Assembly (NCBI GenBank): GCA_000695325.1
Contig: AVPN01000109.1
Location: 1,943 to 26,532 of the forward strand
Source: Pleurobrachia bachei
Taxonomy: Eukaryota; Ctenophora; Tentaculata; Cydippida; Pleurobrachiidae
Reading direction: 5' to 3'
Length of the DNA: 24,590 nucleotides
The position numbers were made by a program, and so were the translations under genes. Of this stretch, positions 21,801-24,590 are shown in pieces (position 1 is the first letter of the stretch; each line of letters begins with the position of its first letter). Under the pieces are notes generated by a model. It did not search any database. It was not told the origin of the DNA and saw only the letters and a program-made list of their open reading frames with translations.

Positions 21801-24124
21801 TCCATGACTGTAACAGTTTATTCCTGACTCTCTCCCTCTCCAGGACCGGTACTATCCGGGAGAGCTGAATGGCAGGTTCGGACTTGTCCCCTCCAACTTT
21901 GTTCGGGAGGGCACCCAGCAGGACGCCATGCTGCCTAACTCCAGTGTGTGCCTGACATGGGAACCCCCTCTTCTGGTGGACGGACGGAATCAGGGTGTCA
22001 TGGTGACCGGGTATAAGGTGCGTGTGGTGTTGTACACTGCACAGTGGGAAACTATATTAACTTACAAAGAATATCGCAGTACAGACAGACACAAGCTATA
22101 CAACCACACAGACATACCACACCGGACTTACTGAAACTAACTGAGACGTGAGACAAACTAACGCACAGTAAGATTACTAAACCGTACCATTAGAAATCCT
22201 GAAATCTAACTCCTTGAACACTGAACAGTTCGTGAGAATTATCGCGCGCTTGAGAGAAGCGAGAATCGGGTCAGGCCAATGCTCTGACAGCACTGAACAG
22301 TTCGTGAGAATCACGGAGACAGTAGTTCAACTAACGACCCCCCTAGATCAACTATAACTAACTCCTCCTCCCCGTCAGATCTATGTGTCCGGTTCGGAGA
22401 AGTTGGTAGTGTTTGGTCCAGACAGCAGGGAGGTAGTCCTGGAGAAGATGAGTACCCACTCCCTCTCTGATATCTGTATAGTGACAGTGGGTGCGGACCA
22501 GCAGGAGAGTGTCCAGATGCCCATCAGCCTCCCCAGGCCACCCCAGAAGGCGGAAATGCTCAAAGCTGTTCATGGTACGTGTGTTATAATTATTTATTGT
22601 CATTTTCTTTGCTTTGCTTCGGCTATTAGAGTCACATGTGGTGTGAGGGCCTATTTTATTTATTCTTCTACAATCTACAGTCTGGCCCCGATTTACCGAG
22701 ATGCTCGGAGGAAAGGGTTCTCCACGGTAAATTGGGGTTCCGATTTCCGGTAAATTCTATTAACTCCTATTCCTGATCCAGGTCAAAGTATGGGCCAGAG
22801 CATGGGCAGTATGGATGTGAGCTCCCAGTTCGTGGTAGCACTTTACACTTATGACCCCACCACGGACAGCCCTAACGACTACCCAGAGTTGGAACTACAG
22901 TTCAATGAGGGAGACATCATCAAGGTAATTCTACGTAATTATCATTAATTAGTTGTTAAATCACCACTAATTACAAAAGGGGAATCGTTCTAAAGGTGTG
23001 GGGAGGAGTGTACATAGACTGGAAATGGTGCCCAAAATGTCCAAAAAATTACCCAAAGAAATGTGTCTCGTTTCTATAAATTGGAAGCAAAATACCGCCA
23101 ACTCTCAAACCGGAGACTTCTCAATTTACCAAACATTTAGGATCTAGACCAGCCTAAAGCTGAGTAGAGCAGGAGTTTGGAGTTTTATCAAACTCTTCCT
23201 TCCGCCTACTGAACCTTGTGATTTCCAGAACAGAACTAATCCTTGTGTTTTACTAACACCTCCATCTCCTTCTCCAGAAACTCGGGGACACAATGTCAGA
23301 TGGTTTCTTCAAAGGGGAACTCAATGGAACGACAGGTTTAGTTCCCTCCAACTTTGTACAACTCCTCCTGGACCAGACGGAGAGTGGTGTAGGGGGGTCC
23401 TACGAGCTGTCGGGGACCTACCCCCGCAACTATGTCGCACTATTCGATTACAATCCTGCGGAGCAGAGTCCCAATGATAATCCGGAAACTGAACTTTCCT
23501 TCCATGAAGGAGATCTAATTACTGTCACTGGTCCAATGGACGAGGTATGTGTGAATACTGGTCCCTGATTGGCTGATAACCAGACACGTGACTTAAATAA
23601 CGAGTTCTGATTGGTTGTCTCCATGACTGTAACAGTTTATTCCTGACTCTCTCCCTCTCCAGGACCGGTACTATCCGGGAGAGCGGAATGGCAGGTGCGG
23701 ACTTGTCCCCTCCAACTTTGTTCGGGAGGGCACCCAGCAGGACGCCATGGCAAGAGAGGACAGCACGGAGGCCACACTGGCTATGTTACTAACCGAGGCA
23801 GCAGCCAGTGTGTCCAATACCACACCTGCGGAGAGGAACAATGTTCCCAGCAGCCAGGAACTCAGGACATTTAACAGGTACTTAGGGCCAGGGTGTTCAT
23901 TTTTCAATTGCACATATGAATTAAATTAGTTTTCATCTTGATTAAATGATCATCTGTCAGGCCAATGCTCTGACCACAGTTCTCGCCAATGCTCTGACCA
24001 CAGTTCTCGCCAATGCTCTGACAGATGATCATGTGTTTAGTGCATGTGTTTGATTCCCCCTCCCCCTTTTTCCAGGAGGCGCTGGTCCGGCAATGCATAT
24101 CCCAATATTTTCGAACTCCGCTAA
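721..24124 (+). CDS. RIMBP: RIM-binding-protein-like scaffold, 37 exons, 5' end possibly outside window
   Basis: Spliced gene for a scaffold with a long N-terminal coiled coil followed by SH3-FN3-SH3-SH3-FN3-SH3-SH3. Known RIMBPs use their SH3 domains to bind proline-rich motifs in RIM and calcium channels at release sites; that role here is inferred from family. The call rests on RIMBP-type SH3 domains with the extended SPN RT loop and GLVPSNFV ending, and on FN3 domains with WEPP and GY motifs. All exon phases chain through to TAA at 24122. Usual RIMBPs have one SH3, then FN3 domains (three in vertebrates), then two SH3s; this one has five SH3s and two FN3s because of an internal duplication. 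The first modelled exon begins with ATG but also follows a good acceptor, so the true start may lie upstream. RIMBP family is secure; exact orthology and the N-terminal exon count are less so. Confidence 0.85.
1064..2311. other. Long intron b-c with CRE sites and hairpin
   Basis: About 1.25 kb between exons b and c, repeated at 6493-7740. It contains GT-rich stretches, two CRE-like palindromes near 1515-1540, the start of cassette unit R1 at 1751 and the imperfect hairpin at 2116-2249. No further exon seen. Confidence 0.5.
1513..2405. promoter_or_regulatory. Cluster of four perfect CRE-like TGACGTCA sites
   Basis: TGACGTCA at 1513-1520, 1535-1542, 2387-2394 and 2398-2405, in the introns around exon c. 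Block A' repeats all four; the middle cassette keeps one (4099-4106) and has another mutated to TGACGGCA. TGACGTCA is the binding site of CREB/ATF factors; activity here is unproven. Confidence 0.35.
1751..3465 (+). repeat. Cassette repeat unit R1 (exons c-d-e)
   Basis: Unit of about 1715 bases from tacgacttaac to cccatgt. It is directly followed by a diverged copy R2, a head-to-tail tandem repeat. Confidence 0.88.
2116..2249. repeat. Long imperfect hairpin upstream of exon c
   Basis: Arms gttgccatggtaa...gttcacagct (2116-2142) and agctgtgaac...ttaccatggcaac (2224-2249), with a GA/CT-rich interior that also folds. Repeated at 3821-3958 and 7545-7678. MITE-like, no coding content. Confidence 0.6.
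3466..5181 (+). repeat. Cassette repeat unit R2 (diverged)
   Basis: Tandem copy of 1751-3465 with indels and substitutions in introns but nearly unchanged exons. Both units end with the same ~75-bp stretch containing a CT tract and ending cccatgt, which defines the tandem boundary. Confidence 0.88.
4018..4963 (+). CDS. RIMBP: Coiled-coil exons c-d-e, diverged middle cassette
   Basis: Second cassette of the last three exons: c' 4018-4074, d' 4398-4466 and e' 4904-4963, all phase 0. Compared with 2312-3224, the 186 coding bases differ at only two positions, both synonymous and both in exon c'. The introns carry many substitutions and indels. Splice sites are intact (ccttag and ttcag acceptors, GT donors). 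This is what a functional duplicated cassette looks like; gene conversion limited to exons is a less likely alternative. Confidence 0.68.
5182..5623. other. Unique spacer between cassette R2 and block A'
   Basis: About 440 bases not repeated elsewhere in the window, purine-rich on the + strand, with gaacaatgtacata repeated at 5261 and 5285. No exon, RNA gene or terminal repeat recognised. The minus strand has a modest open frame (5192-5473) without recognisable similarity; an unidentified transposon end is possible. Confidence 0.4.
5624..5791. mobile_element. Copy of the 172-bp MITE, cut at its left end
   Basis: Same element as at 191-362, missing only the first four bases. The block A' breakpoint is inside the left terminal repeat. 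It was carried here by the block duplication rather than by transposition. Confidence 0.75.
6150..8653 (+). CDS. RIMBP: Coiled-coil exons a-e, block A'
   Basis: Exact repeat of the first exon set, shifted by 5429 bases: a 6150-6206, b 6424-6492, c 7741-7797, d 8104-8172 and e 8594-8653. I see no base difference from block A in exons or introns. If real, it adds 104 residues of coiled coil in frame. If the assembly has duplicated a haplotype, this or block A should be collapsed. It is the copy that leads directly into the unique exons from 8923 on. Confidence 0.68.
8923..9063 (+). CDS. RIMBP: Coiled-coil exon (SSLASVQSVELVDG...)
   Basis: A 47-codon phase-0 exon between acceptor ctgtttcag and donor gtatgt. 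It contains EQGEELTGLIKNLKHLINS, an amphipathic helix. It is the first single-copy exon after the repeated cassettes. Confidence 0.75.
9199..9384 (+). CDS. RIMBP: Helical exon (NLRKCGGEEVPAEY...)
   Basis: A 62-codon phase-0 exon with acceptor ccctctag and donor gtatgt. It encodes a leucine-rich helical stretch ending DLQQLSNEKKGVESE. No recognised domain beyond predicted helix. Confidence 0.75.
9442..9508. repeat. Strong intronic hairpin
   Basis: Arms of about 32-34 bases: ttttgtgatattta...acacactg pairs with cagtgtgtgtgggtc...atcacaaaa, with one central base and a two-base bulge. A direct repeat of atcacaccagtgtcac lies just upstream. Likely a MITE or recent inverted duplication. Confidence 0.8.
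9587..9723 (+). CDS. RIMBP: Coiled-coil exon ending in phase 2
   Basis: Exon of 45 codons plus two bases (VADLKASIVELKLTEVDNE...). Acceptor is attttag and donor cag|gtatta. A second donor-like copy, aaaacag|gtaatg, lies 28 bases downstream, but using it would read into a stop, so the first is chosen. The split Arg codon is completed at 11444. Confidence 0.75.
9989..10717 (-). CDS. Unrecognised Pro/Ser-rich ORF nested antisense in an intron
   Basis: An uninterrupted ORF of 242 codons from the first ATG (complement of 10715-10717). The open frame extends 34 codons further upstream without an ATG. It lies wholly within the intron 9724-11443, on the opposite strand. The N-terminal half is rich in Ser, Pro and Asp (EVSDLDISDLSAPSEDHIPP, TPEDLPPLPDLDLLDG). 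The C-terminal ~60 residues are basic (RTRRRYTAESRNAALSPGR ... QRRIRRVASAI) with one clear helix, ARNVVAKALGVTAAELFDAN. This acidic/proline plus basic-tail layout recalls transcription regulators, but I recognise no family. No AATAAA and no certain promoter were found. It may be a nested intronless gene, a retrocopy or a chance open frame. Confidence 0.4.
   Translation of the reverse strand: MKQFTKKTSQLQPSRIHFSISSFPLIPGPHSLGPAPSLTPTGDVTPFTMDTITMVTNQDTSIMDLSLPSVASSLEVSDLDISDLSAPSEDHIPPYLPSTPEDLPPLPDLDLLDGIAATTPCNLTPTNIRSFLFPSYSGLEECLSLLSTTEDSTPPPSQPSGGPIPSQPSCGSLPSPSCGPVRTRRRYTAESRNAALSPGRIRKASGSARNVVAKALGVTAAELFDANRGGSQRRIRRVASAI
10928..10950. repeat. Palindrome upstream of the antisense ORF
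   Basis: Near-perfect palindrome with 11-base arms (ctcagatatcg / cgatatctgag) around a single G. A looser GATAATC/GATTATC pair lies at 10876-10915. Both sit 160-235 bases upstream of the ATG of the antisense ORF, where binding sites might be expected, but function is unknown. Confidence 0.5.
11260..11443 (+). repeat. Tandem array of 3' splice-site copies
   Basis: Units of 22-29 bases, each of the form pyrimidines-cAG|GTCCCTAAAA, with post-AG positions at 11290, 11313, 11342, 11371, 11395 and 11417, and a degenerate unit near 11262. The last member of the series is the true exon start, GTCCCTGAAA at 11444. Confidence 0.88.
11444..11630 (+). CDS. RIMBP: Coiled-coil exon after a tandem 3' splice-site array
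   Basis: One base plus 62 codons (SLKQEFKDVGEQLQLKRDQ...), acceptor ccccag. Six near-copies of the acceptor plus exon start precede it. The nearest, at 11417, would add nine in-frame residues (SLKPTSLPR), so it is a possible alternative start of this exon. Donor is cag|gttggt at 11631. Confidence 0.78.
12166..12282 (+). CDS. RIMBP: Coiled-coil exon (KLQREVEMLENSLE...)
   Basis: A 39-codon phase-0 exon, acceptor ctttcag, donor gtaagg. It has clear heptads followed by a short GGADAD break. Confidence 0.8.
12369..12923 (+). CDS. RIMBP: Large coiled-coil exon
   Basis: The longest exon, 185 codons in phase 0, acceptor tcccccag, donor gtactt. Leu heptads are continuous (RENELKMLREQVSQLEGRLE, EEVRRLEDKVRTLEERVTTL), interrupted by an SASSAAAATPDS linker near its 3' end. 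The preceding intron is only 86 bases. Confidence 0.88.
13053..13141. repeat. Imperfect intronic inverted repeat
   Basis: Arms of about 36-38 bases (cgattagttgtgagactaa ... tagaagag and its complement ending actaatcg) around a 15-base loop, with a few mismatches. MITE-like. Confidence 0.65.
13259..13402 (+). CDS. RIMBP: Coiled-coil exon (GEISKLKSDIWQLQ...)
   Basis: A 48-codon phase-0 exon, acceptor atccttcag, donor gtaggg. Amphipathic helix throughout. Confidence 0.8.
13559..13676 (+). CDS. RIMBP: Coiled-coil exon ending in phase 1
   Basis: Exon of 39 codons plus one base (LDTSKQQLTTSRSQYEDLNR...). Acceptor is tctctctag and donor gtaggt. The split codon GAG is completed at 14692. Confidence 0.78.
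13677..14691. other. 1.0 kb intron without recognised content
   Basis: Between two coiled-coil exons. CT-rich, with a C run near 13973. A segment at 14622-14655 (cattggcctgac ... agagcattgacctga) matches, in the opposite orientation, the GTCAGGCCAATGCTCTGAC motif found in later introns. Otherwise nothing seen. Confidence 0.5.
14692..14903 (+). CDS. RIMBP: Coiled-coil exon (FEVESKAREIRDLKEQ...)
   Basis: Two bases plus 70 codons, acceptor catcttcag, donor gtacat. Charged heptads with an internal AERMIERNAELDKEL stretch. Confidence 0.8.
15058..15264 (+). CDS. RIMBP: Coiled-coil exon (EVERKLARSAEQVADAK...)
   Basis: A 69-codon phase-0 exon, acceptor ttcactag, donor gtaaca. Very charged helix (SLKERLTSLEEERRRTT). 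Confidence 0.8.
15406..15510 (+). CDS. RIMBP: Coiled-coil exon before the 3.4 kb intron
   Basis: A 35-codon phase-0 exon (VTRLTMEMTQQRRGIGMVDE...). The acceptor is aaaaag, with a weak pyrimidine tract, and the donor is gtatga. It ends SSDSDLDE, an acidic serine patch that resembles a casein-kinase site (inference). Confidence 0.68.
15571..15656 (+). repeat. Decayed copy of the intron end at 18815-18943
   Basis: tataaagagaagaa, gaattgaaaa and actaacatctaaca, then ccacagatgac, recur in the same order at 18815-18943. There the same series ends at the real acceptor and first codons of the last coiled-coil exon; here the frame closes after ten codons. Confidence 0.7.
15801..15863. repeat. CT microsatellite
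   Basis: Nearly uninterrupted CT repeats ending directly before ttggaggcag and the 38-bp minisatellite. Confidence 0.95.
15873..16242 (+). repeat. 38-bp minisatellite with a splice-donor consensus in each unit
   Basis: Units begin ggcgggatgctaacaggtga. Seven regular units start at 15916, 15954, 15992, 16030, 16068, 16106 and 16144, with variant units at 15873 and 16182 and a partial one at 16229. Inner units look identical while the outer ones diverge, as usual for arrays that grow by unequal exchange. Confidence 0.93.
16260..17100. other. Intronic stretch without recognised feature
   Basis: Part of the 3.4 kb intron. No exon, repeat family or RNA gene recognised. An open frame on the minus strand over 16876-17304 has no recognisable similarity. 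Confidence 0.5.
17115..17183. repeat. Nested hairpins forming a three-way junction
   Basis: A 12-bp perfect stem (17122-17133 / 17137-17148, loop AAA) and a 10-bp perfect stem (17152-17161 / 17165-17174, loop TTC) lie side by side. Both are enclosed by an outer ccctgc / gcaggg pair at 17115-17120 and 17178-17183. Confidence 0.8.
17249..17359. mobile_element. 111-bp MITE-like element
   Basis: Perfect 21-bp terminal inverted repeats, gaaaggctgctcccgttgcc at the left end and its complement ending at 17359. No coding content, and no clear target-site duplication. Confidence 0.6.
17955..17961 (+). promoter_or_regulatory. TATA box of the FLYWCH ORF
   Basis: TATATAA followed by GGGCC, 37 bases upstream of the ATG at 17998. 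A start of transcription about 30 bases downstream would leave a leader of only around 10 bases. Expression is inferred, not shown. Confidence 0.5.
17998..18552 (+). CDS. FLYWCH zinc-finger ORF inside an intronic inverted-repeat element
   Basis: Intronless ORF of 184 codons. Residues 32-60 hold three PPSPGQPxED-type repeats. Residues about 63-131 form a FLYWCH-type zinc finger: YGGYIYMFF, then QYWCC, with C99, C109, H127 and H129 as the likely zinc ligands (W-x-C, C, H-x-H). FLYWCH fingers bind DNA and occur in host regulators and in Mutator-like DNA transposons. The C-terminus runs into a ~60-bp tandem repeat and is probably not conserved. A TATATAA box sits 37 bases before the ATG. The ORF lies in the 3.4 kb intron, same strand as the host gene, bracketed by CCTGGTCCCATAAT motifs in both orientations. 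It is either transposon cargo or a captured gene; no transposase domain is visible. Confidence 0.62.
   Translation: MNTSNLSISSLLLTSLEVESLGTANLPAPTTIPPSPGQPDEDTLPPSPGQPNEDPLPPSPSTLTFTKGRNGGRQARYGGYIYMFFQRENVKNGNQYWCCKDNRKYDTKCNARLATNGNTLMSRTGTHCHPASAEECGAAEFLSKIGSVDPNDHHRINSRIPYPISCRYRITSPNHLSYPIPLPH
18459..18610 (+). repeat. Tandem repeat of ~55-61 bp at the end of the FLYWCH ORF
   Basis: Two full units starting at 18459 and 18514 and a partial third at 18575. Each begins ccgaatca and contains ctcgtatcccatacc. The ORF stop at 18552 falls inside the second unit, so the C-terminal ~35 residues are repeat-encoded. Confidence 0.8.
18938..19112 (+). CDS. RIMBP: Last coiled-coil exon
   Basis: Exon of 58 codons plus one base, starting MTKRYKVSSALLDEKQEQL and ending LITRLQKELTDVK. 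Acceptor is ccacacag and donor gtaata. A decayed copy of this intron end and the first codon lies at 15571-15656. Confidence 0.8.
19247..19488 (+). CDS. RIMBP: Linker and start of SH3-1, non-canonical 3' end
   Basis: Two bases plus 80 codons: a Pro-rich linker (TPPPPATL), an acidic helix, then RDRLILHSC as the first strand of SH3-1. To stay in frame with the next exon the intron must start with GC at 19489 (tgt|gcaggt). The obvious GT donor at 19493 would shift frame into a stop. The joined sequence LILHSC+AHPGTDEIPM has the right length for an SH3 start, but the ALYDY motif is lost. Confidence 0.6.
19503..19530. promoter_or_regulatory. CCAAT plus E-box block, copy 1
   Basis: ctgattggctgataaccag followed by the palindrome GTCACGTGAC. 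The first contains an inverted CCAAT box and the second a CACGTG E-box. The same block recurs in two other introns of this gene. Binding is inferred only. Confidence 0.4.
19656..19808 (+). CDS. RIMBP: SH3-1 core exon
   Basis: A 51-codon phase-0 exon with acceptor ttgttacag and donor gtgagt. It gives most of an SH3 fold: DEIPMREGDVV (RT-loop end and diverging turn), EINGFFSAEV in place of the usual Trp region, and KGLVPAKFVGEY as the last strands. It is more divergent than the other four SH3 domains. Confidence 0.8.
19950..20141 (+). CDS. RIMBP: Linker and first half of FN3-1
   Basis: A 64-codon phase-0 exon. An acidic linker (DAEEEDPMKGLDPP) is followed by FN3 strands with the family Trp in VCLTWEPPLL and VTGYK at the end. 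Donor is gtgcgt. The part from 20055 on is the source of the duplicated FN3-2 half at 21931. Confidence 0.85.
20353..20426. repeat. Pair of GTCAGGCCAATGCTCTGAC motifs around a hairpin
   Basis: The 19-base motif, itself ending in gtcag/ctgac inverted bases, occurs at 20353-20371 and 20408-20426 with a ttctcgc/gcgagaa hairpin between. In the duplicated intron only the second motif is present (22270-22288). Confidence 0.7.
20517..20712 (+). CDS. RIMBP: Second half of FN3-1
   Basis: Exon of 65 codons plus one base. IYVSGSEKLVVFGPDSREVV supplies the middle FN3 strands and CIVTVGADQQESVQMPISLP the last strands. Acceptor is cccgtcag and donor gtacgt. It encodes the same protein sequence as 22379-22574. 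Confidence 0.87.
20780..20872. mobile_element. Short relative of the pogo-like MITE
   Basis: Inverted arms gtcggaccccgatttacc (20789-20806) and ggtaaatcggggtcctac (20852-20869) match the ends of the 172-bp MITE, but the core is different and holds the palindrome attttgttcaacaaaat. It lies in the intron between the FN3-1 and SH3-2 exons. Confidence 0.6.
20931..21073 (+). CDS. RIMBP: First half of SH3-2
   Basis: Two bases plus 47 codons. A Met/Ser/Gly linker (SMGQSMGSMDVSS) is followed by VVALYTYDPTTDSPNDYPEL and FNEGDIIK, a RIMBP-type SH3 with the SPN RT-loop extension. Acceptor is gatccag and donor gtaatt. Confidence 0.88.
21459..21725 (+). CDS. RIMBP: End of SH3-2 and start of SH3-3
   Basis: An 89-codon phase-0 exon. 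GFFKGELNGTTGLVPSNFV closes SH3-2. A short Gly-rich linker follows, then YVALFDYNPAEQSPNDNPE and FHEGDLITVTGPMDE open SH3-3. Both domains have the family RT-loop extension. Donor is gtatgt. Confidence 0.9.
21746..21773. promoter_or_regulatory. CCAAT plus E-box block, copy 2
   Basis: Same arrangement, ctgattggctgataaccag then acacgtgac, in the intron that splits SH3-3. A further inverted CCAAT (ctgattggttg) follows at about 21787. Confidence 0.4.
21844..22017 (+). CDS. RIMBP: Chimeric exon: end of SH3-3 fused to start of FN3-2
   Basis: A 58-codon phase-0 exon. The first 29 codons (DRYYPGELNGRFGLVPSNF ... TQQDAM) match the start of the terminal SH3 exon at 23663. The next 29 (LPNSSVCLTWEPPLL ... 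VTGYK) match 20055-20141 exactly. The joint lies at 21930/21931, in frame, with no intron and at most one base of shared sequence. It is the breakpoint of the tandem duplication, preserved inside an exon. Confidence 0.88.
22379..22574 (+). CDS. RIMBP: Second half of FN3-2
   Basis: Paralogue of 20517-20712. It differs at about nine bases, all synonymous, so the protein is identical. Exon of 65 codons plus one base with the same splice sites. Confidence 0.87.
22678..22745. mobile_element. Second short relative of the pogo-like MITE
   Basis: Starts CAGTCTGGCCCCGATTTACC after a TA and closes with ggtaaattggggttcc. Its core (gaggaaagggttctcc) resembles the 172-bp MITE more than the element at the equivalent place in unit 1 does. 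Confidence 0.55.
22782..22924 (+). CDS. RIMBP: First half of SH3-4
   Basis: Paralogue of 20931-21073. About nine synonymous differences, no amino-acid change. Acceptor is gatccag and donor gtaatt. Confidence 0.88.
23278..23544 (+). CDS. RIMBP: End of SH3-4 and start of SH3-5
   Basis: Paralogue of 21459-21725. About ten synonymous differences, all in the first half; from about 23420 onward I see no difference. Acceptor is ttctccag and donor gtatgt. Confidence 0.9.
23565..23592. promoter_or_regulatory. CCAAT plus E-box block, copy 3
   Basis: Identical to copy 2; it came with the tandem duplication and lies in the intron that splits SH3-5. Confidence 0.4.
23663..23877 (+). CDS. RIMBP: End of SH3-5 and C-terminal tail
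   Basis: Exon of 71 codons plus two bases. It completes SH3-5 (DRYYPGERNGRCGLVPSNF), with Arg and Cys where SH3-3 has Leu and Phe. It continues into a tail (ALTEAAA-like helix MLLTEAAASVSNTTPAER) that was cut off in the chimeric exon. Acceptor is ctctccag and donor gtactt. Confidence 0.87.
23946..24032. repeat. Hairpin-bounded tandem repeat with the same motif
   Basis: Perfect 15-bp inverted ends, atgatcatctgtcag and ctgacagatgatcat, enclose two and a half copies of the 24-bp unit starting ccaatgctctgaccac (23962, 23986, 24010). It lies in the last intron. The same unit occurs at 20359. Confidence 0.75.
24076..24124 (+). CDS. RIMBP: Terminal coding exon
   Basis: One base plus 15 codons and TAA. 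It encodes RRWSGNAYPNIFELR with acceptor ttttccag. The phase matches the previous donor exactly, which supports it as the true end. Confidence 0.75.
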
Positions 24125-24590
24125 TTTTACCCAATTCCCATGTTGTTATTTGATTGATTATTAAATTGCGTTCCGAATTATTAACCAGCGTGTCTTATAT
24201 TAGCAACCTACTTTCTCTCTTTACTGTTTCTTTCTCTCTCACTCTGATCTCTCTCCGGCCCTTCCCTCGTTTCGCTCTCAATCCCCCATCAATATAATGG
24301 ATCCTGAGACCTATAAGTATTTACCATCGATTGGTAGGTTATTTATGTCCGTGTAGCATACAGGAAGTTCAATCTGGACCCTTAGAATTTAATATGCTGT
24401 CAGAATTCTCATGACCACGACTCATTCTGCGGAACAGCTCAGATGGGGTCGGCTAAATATATGGCCTTCTCAATCCATTAACGTCTTCGCTCAAAATGCT
24501 ACAACATTTATTATATTATTTTTATATATTATTTTATTTTTTTCAAACTTTTCAACACTACTTTAAACAAATTAATTTGAGCCCCTCGCT
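24125..24590. other. 3' flank of the gene
   Basis: AT-rich sequence after the stop codon. Apart from the candidate ATTAAA signal no gene, exon or repeat was recognised. Confidence 0.5.
24160..24165 (+). promoter_or_regulatory. Candidate polyadenylation signal ATTAAA
   Basis: An ATTAAA hexamer 36 bases after the stop codon. No AATAAA was noticed nearby. Placement is plausible but a single hexamer in AT-rich DNA is weak evidence. Confidence 0.3.

Larger units (their letters stand above)
20055..21930 (+). repeat. Tandem duplication unit 1 (FN3-SH3-SH3)
   Basis: First copy of a block running from the CTG codon inside the FN3-1 exon to the ATG codon inside the SH3-3 exon; 1876 bases. The second copy abuts directly. 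Confidence 0.92.
21931..23749 (+). repeat. Tandem duplication unit 2 (FN3-SH3-SH3)
   Basis: Second copy, 1819 bases. Shorter because of intron indels. Coding sequence is nearly all synonymous relative to unit 1; the two amino-acid changes are in SH3-5. Confidence 0.92.

Overview
This window is animal nuclear DNA. Coding sequence lies in many short exons with GT..AG introns, separated by short intronic repeats, microsatellites and small inverted-repeat elements. There is no bacterial operon structure. The intron density, modest intron sizes and small repeats fit an invertebrate, possibly an early-branching one such as a sponge, but the species cannot be fixed from sequence alone.

One + strand gene runs from at least 721 to a stop codon at 24122-24124. 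I model 37 exons whose phases chain without a break, giving about 1776 codons within the window. The C-terminal half identifies it as a RIM-binding-protein (RIMBP / TSPOAP1) family gene. Its SH3 domains have the long RT loop of that family (SPN...E.EL.F.EGD, then GLVPSNFV), and its fibronectin type III (FN3) domains have the family's WEPP...GY...Y pattern. The N-terminal part, about 900-1000 residues, is charged, Glu/Lys/Gln-rich predicted coiled coil. In better-known animals RIMBPs are scaffolds that tie RIM and voltage-gated calcium channels together at secretory sites.

Layout. 1-720: CT microsatellite, a small pogo-like inverted-repeat element, no gene seen. 721-8653: small phase-0 coiled-coil exons in three arrays. 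Block A (195-3392) and block A' (5624-8821) look identical, and a diverged middle cassette (3466-5181) repeats the last three exons. 8923-15510: eleven coiled-coil exons. The 1.7 kb intron at 9724-11443 holds a long antisense ORF and ends in a tandem array of 3' splice-site copies. 15511-18937: a 3.4 kb intron with a CT tract, a 38-bp minisatellite in which every unit carries a splice-donor consensus, several hairpins, and a 1.1 kb inverted-repeat element carrying a TATA-box-led FLYWCH zinc-finger ORF. 18938-24124: last coiled-coil exon, a linker and the domain region, ordered SH3, FN3, SH3, SH3, FN3, SH3, SH3. 24125-24590: 3' flank.

The main result is that the gene has been rebuilt by internal duplication at both ends. 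At the C-terminus a tandem duplication of the FN3-SH3-SH3 block has fused the last SH3 exon directly to an FN3 exon, in frame, with no intron at the joint. At the N-terminus symmetric coiled-coil exons have been multiplied. Coding differences between most copies are synonymous, so the duplicated parts appear to be under selection.
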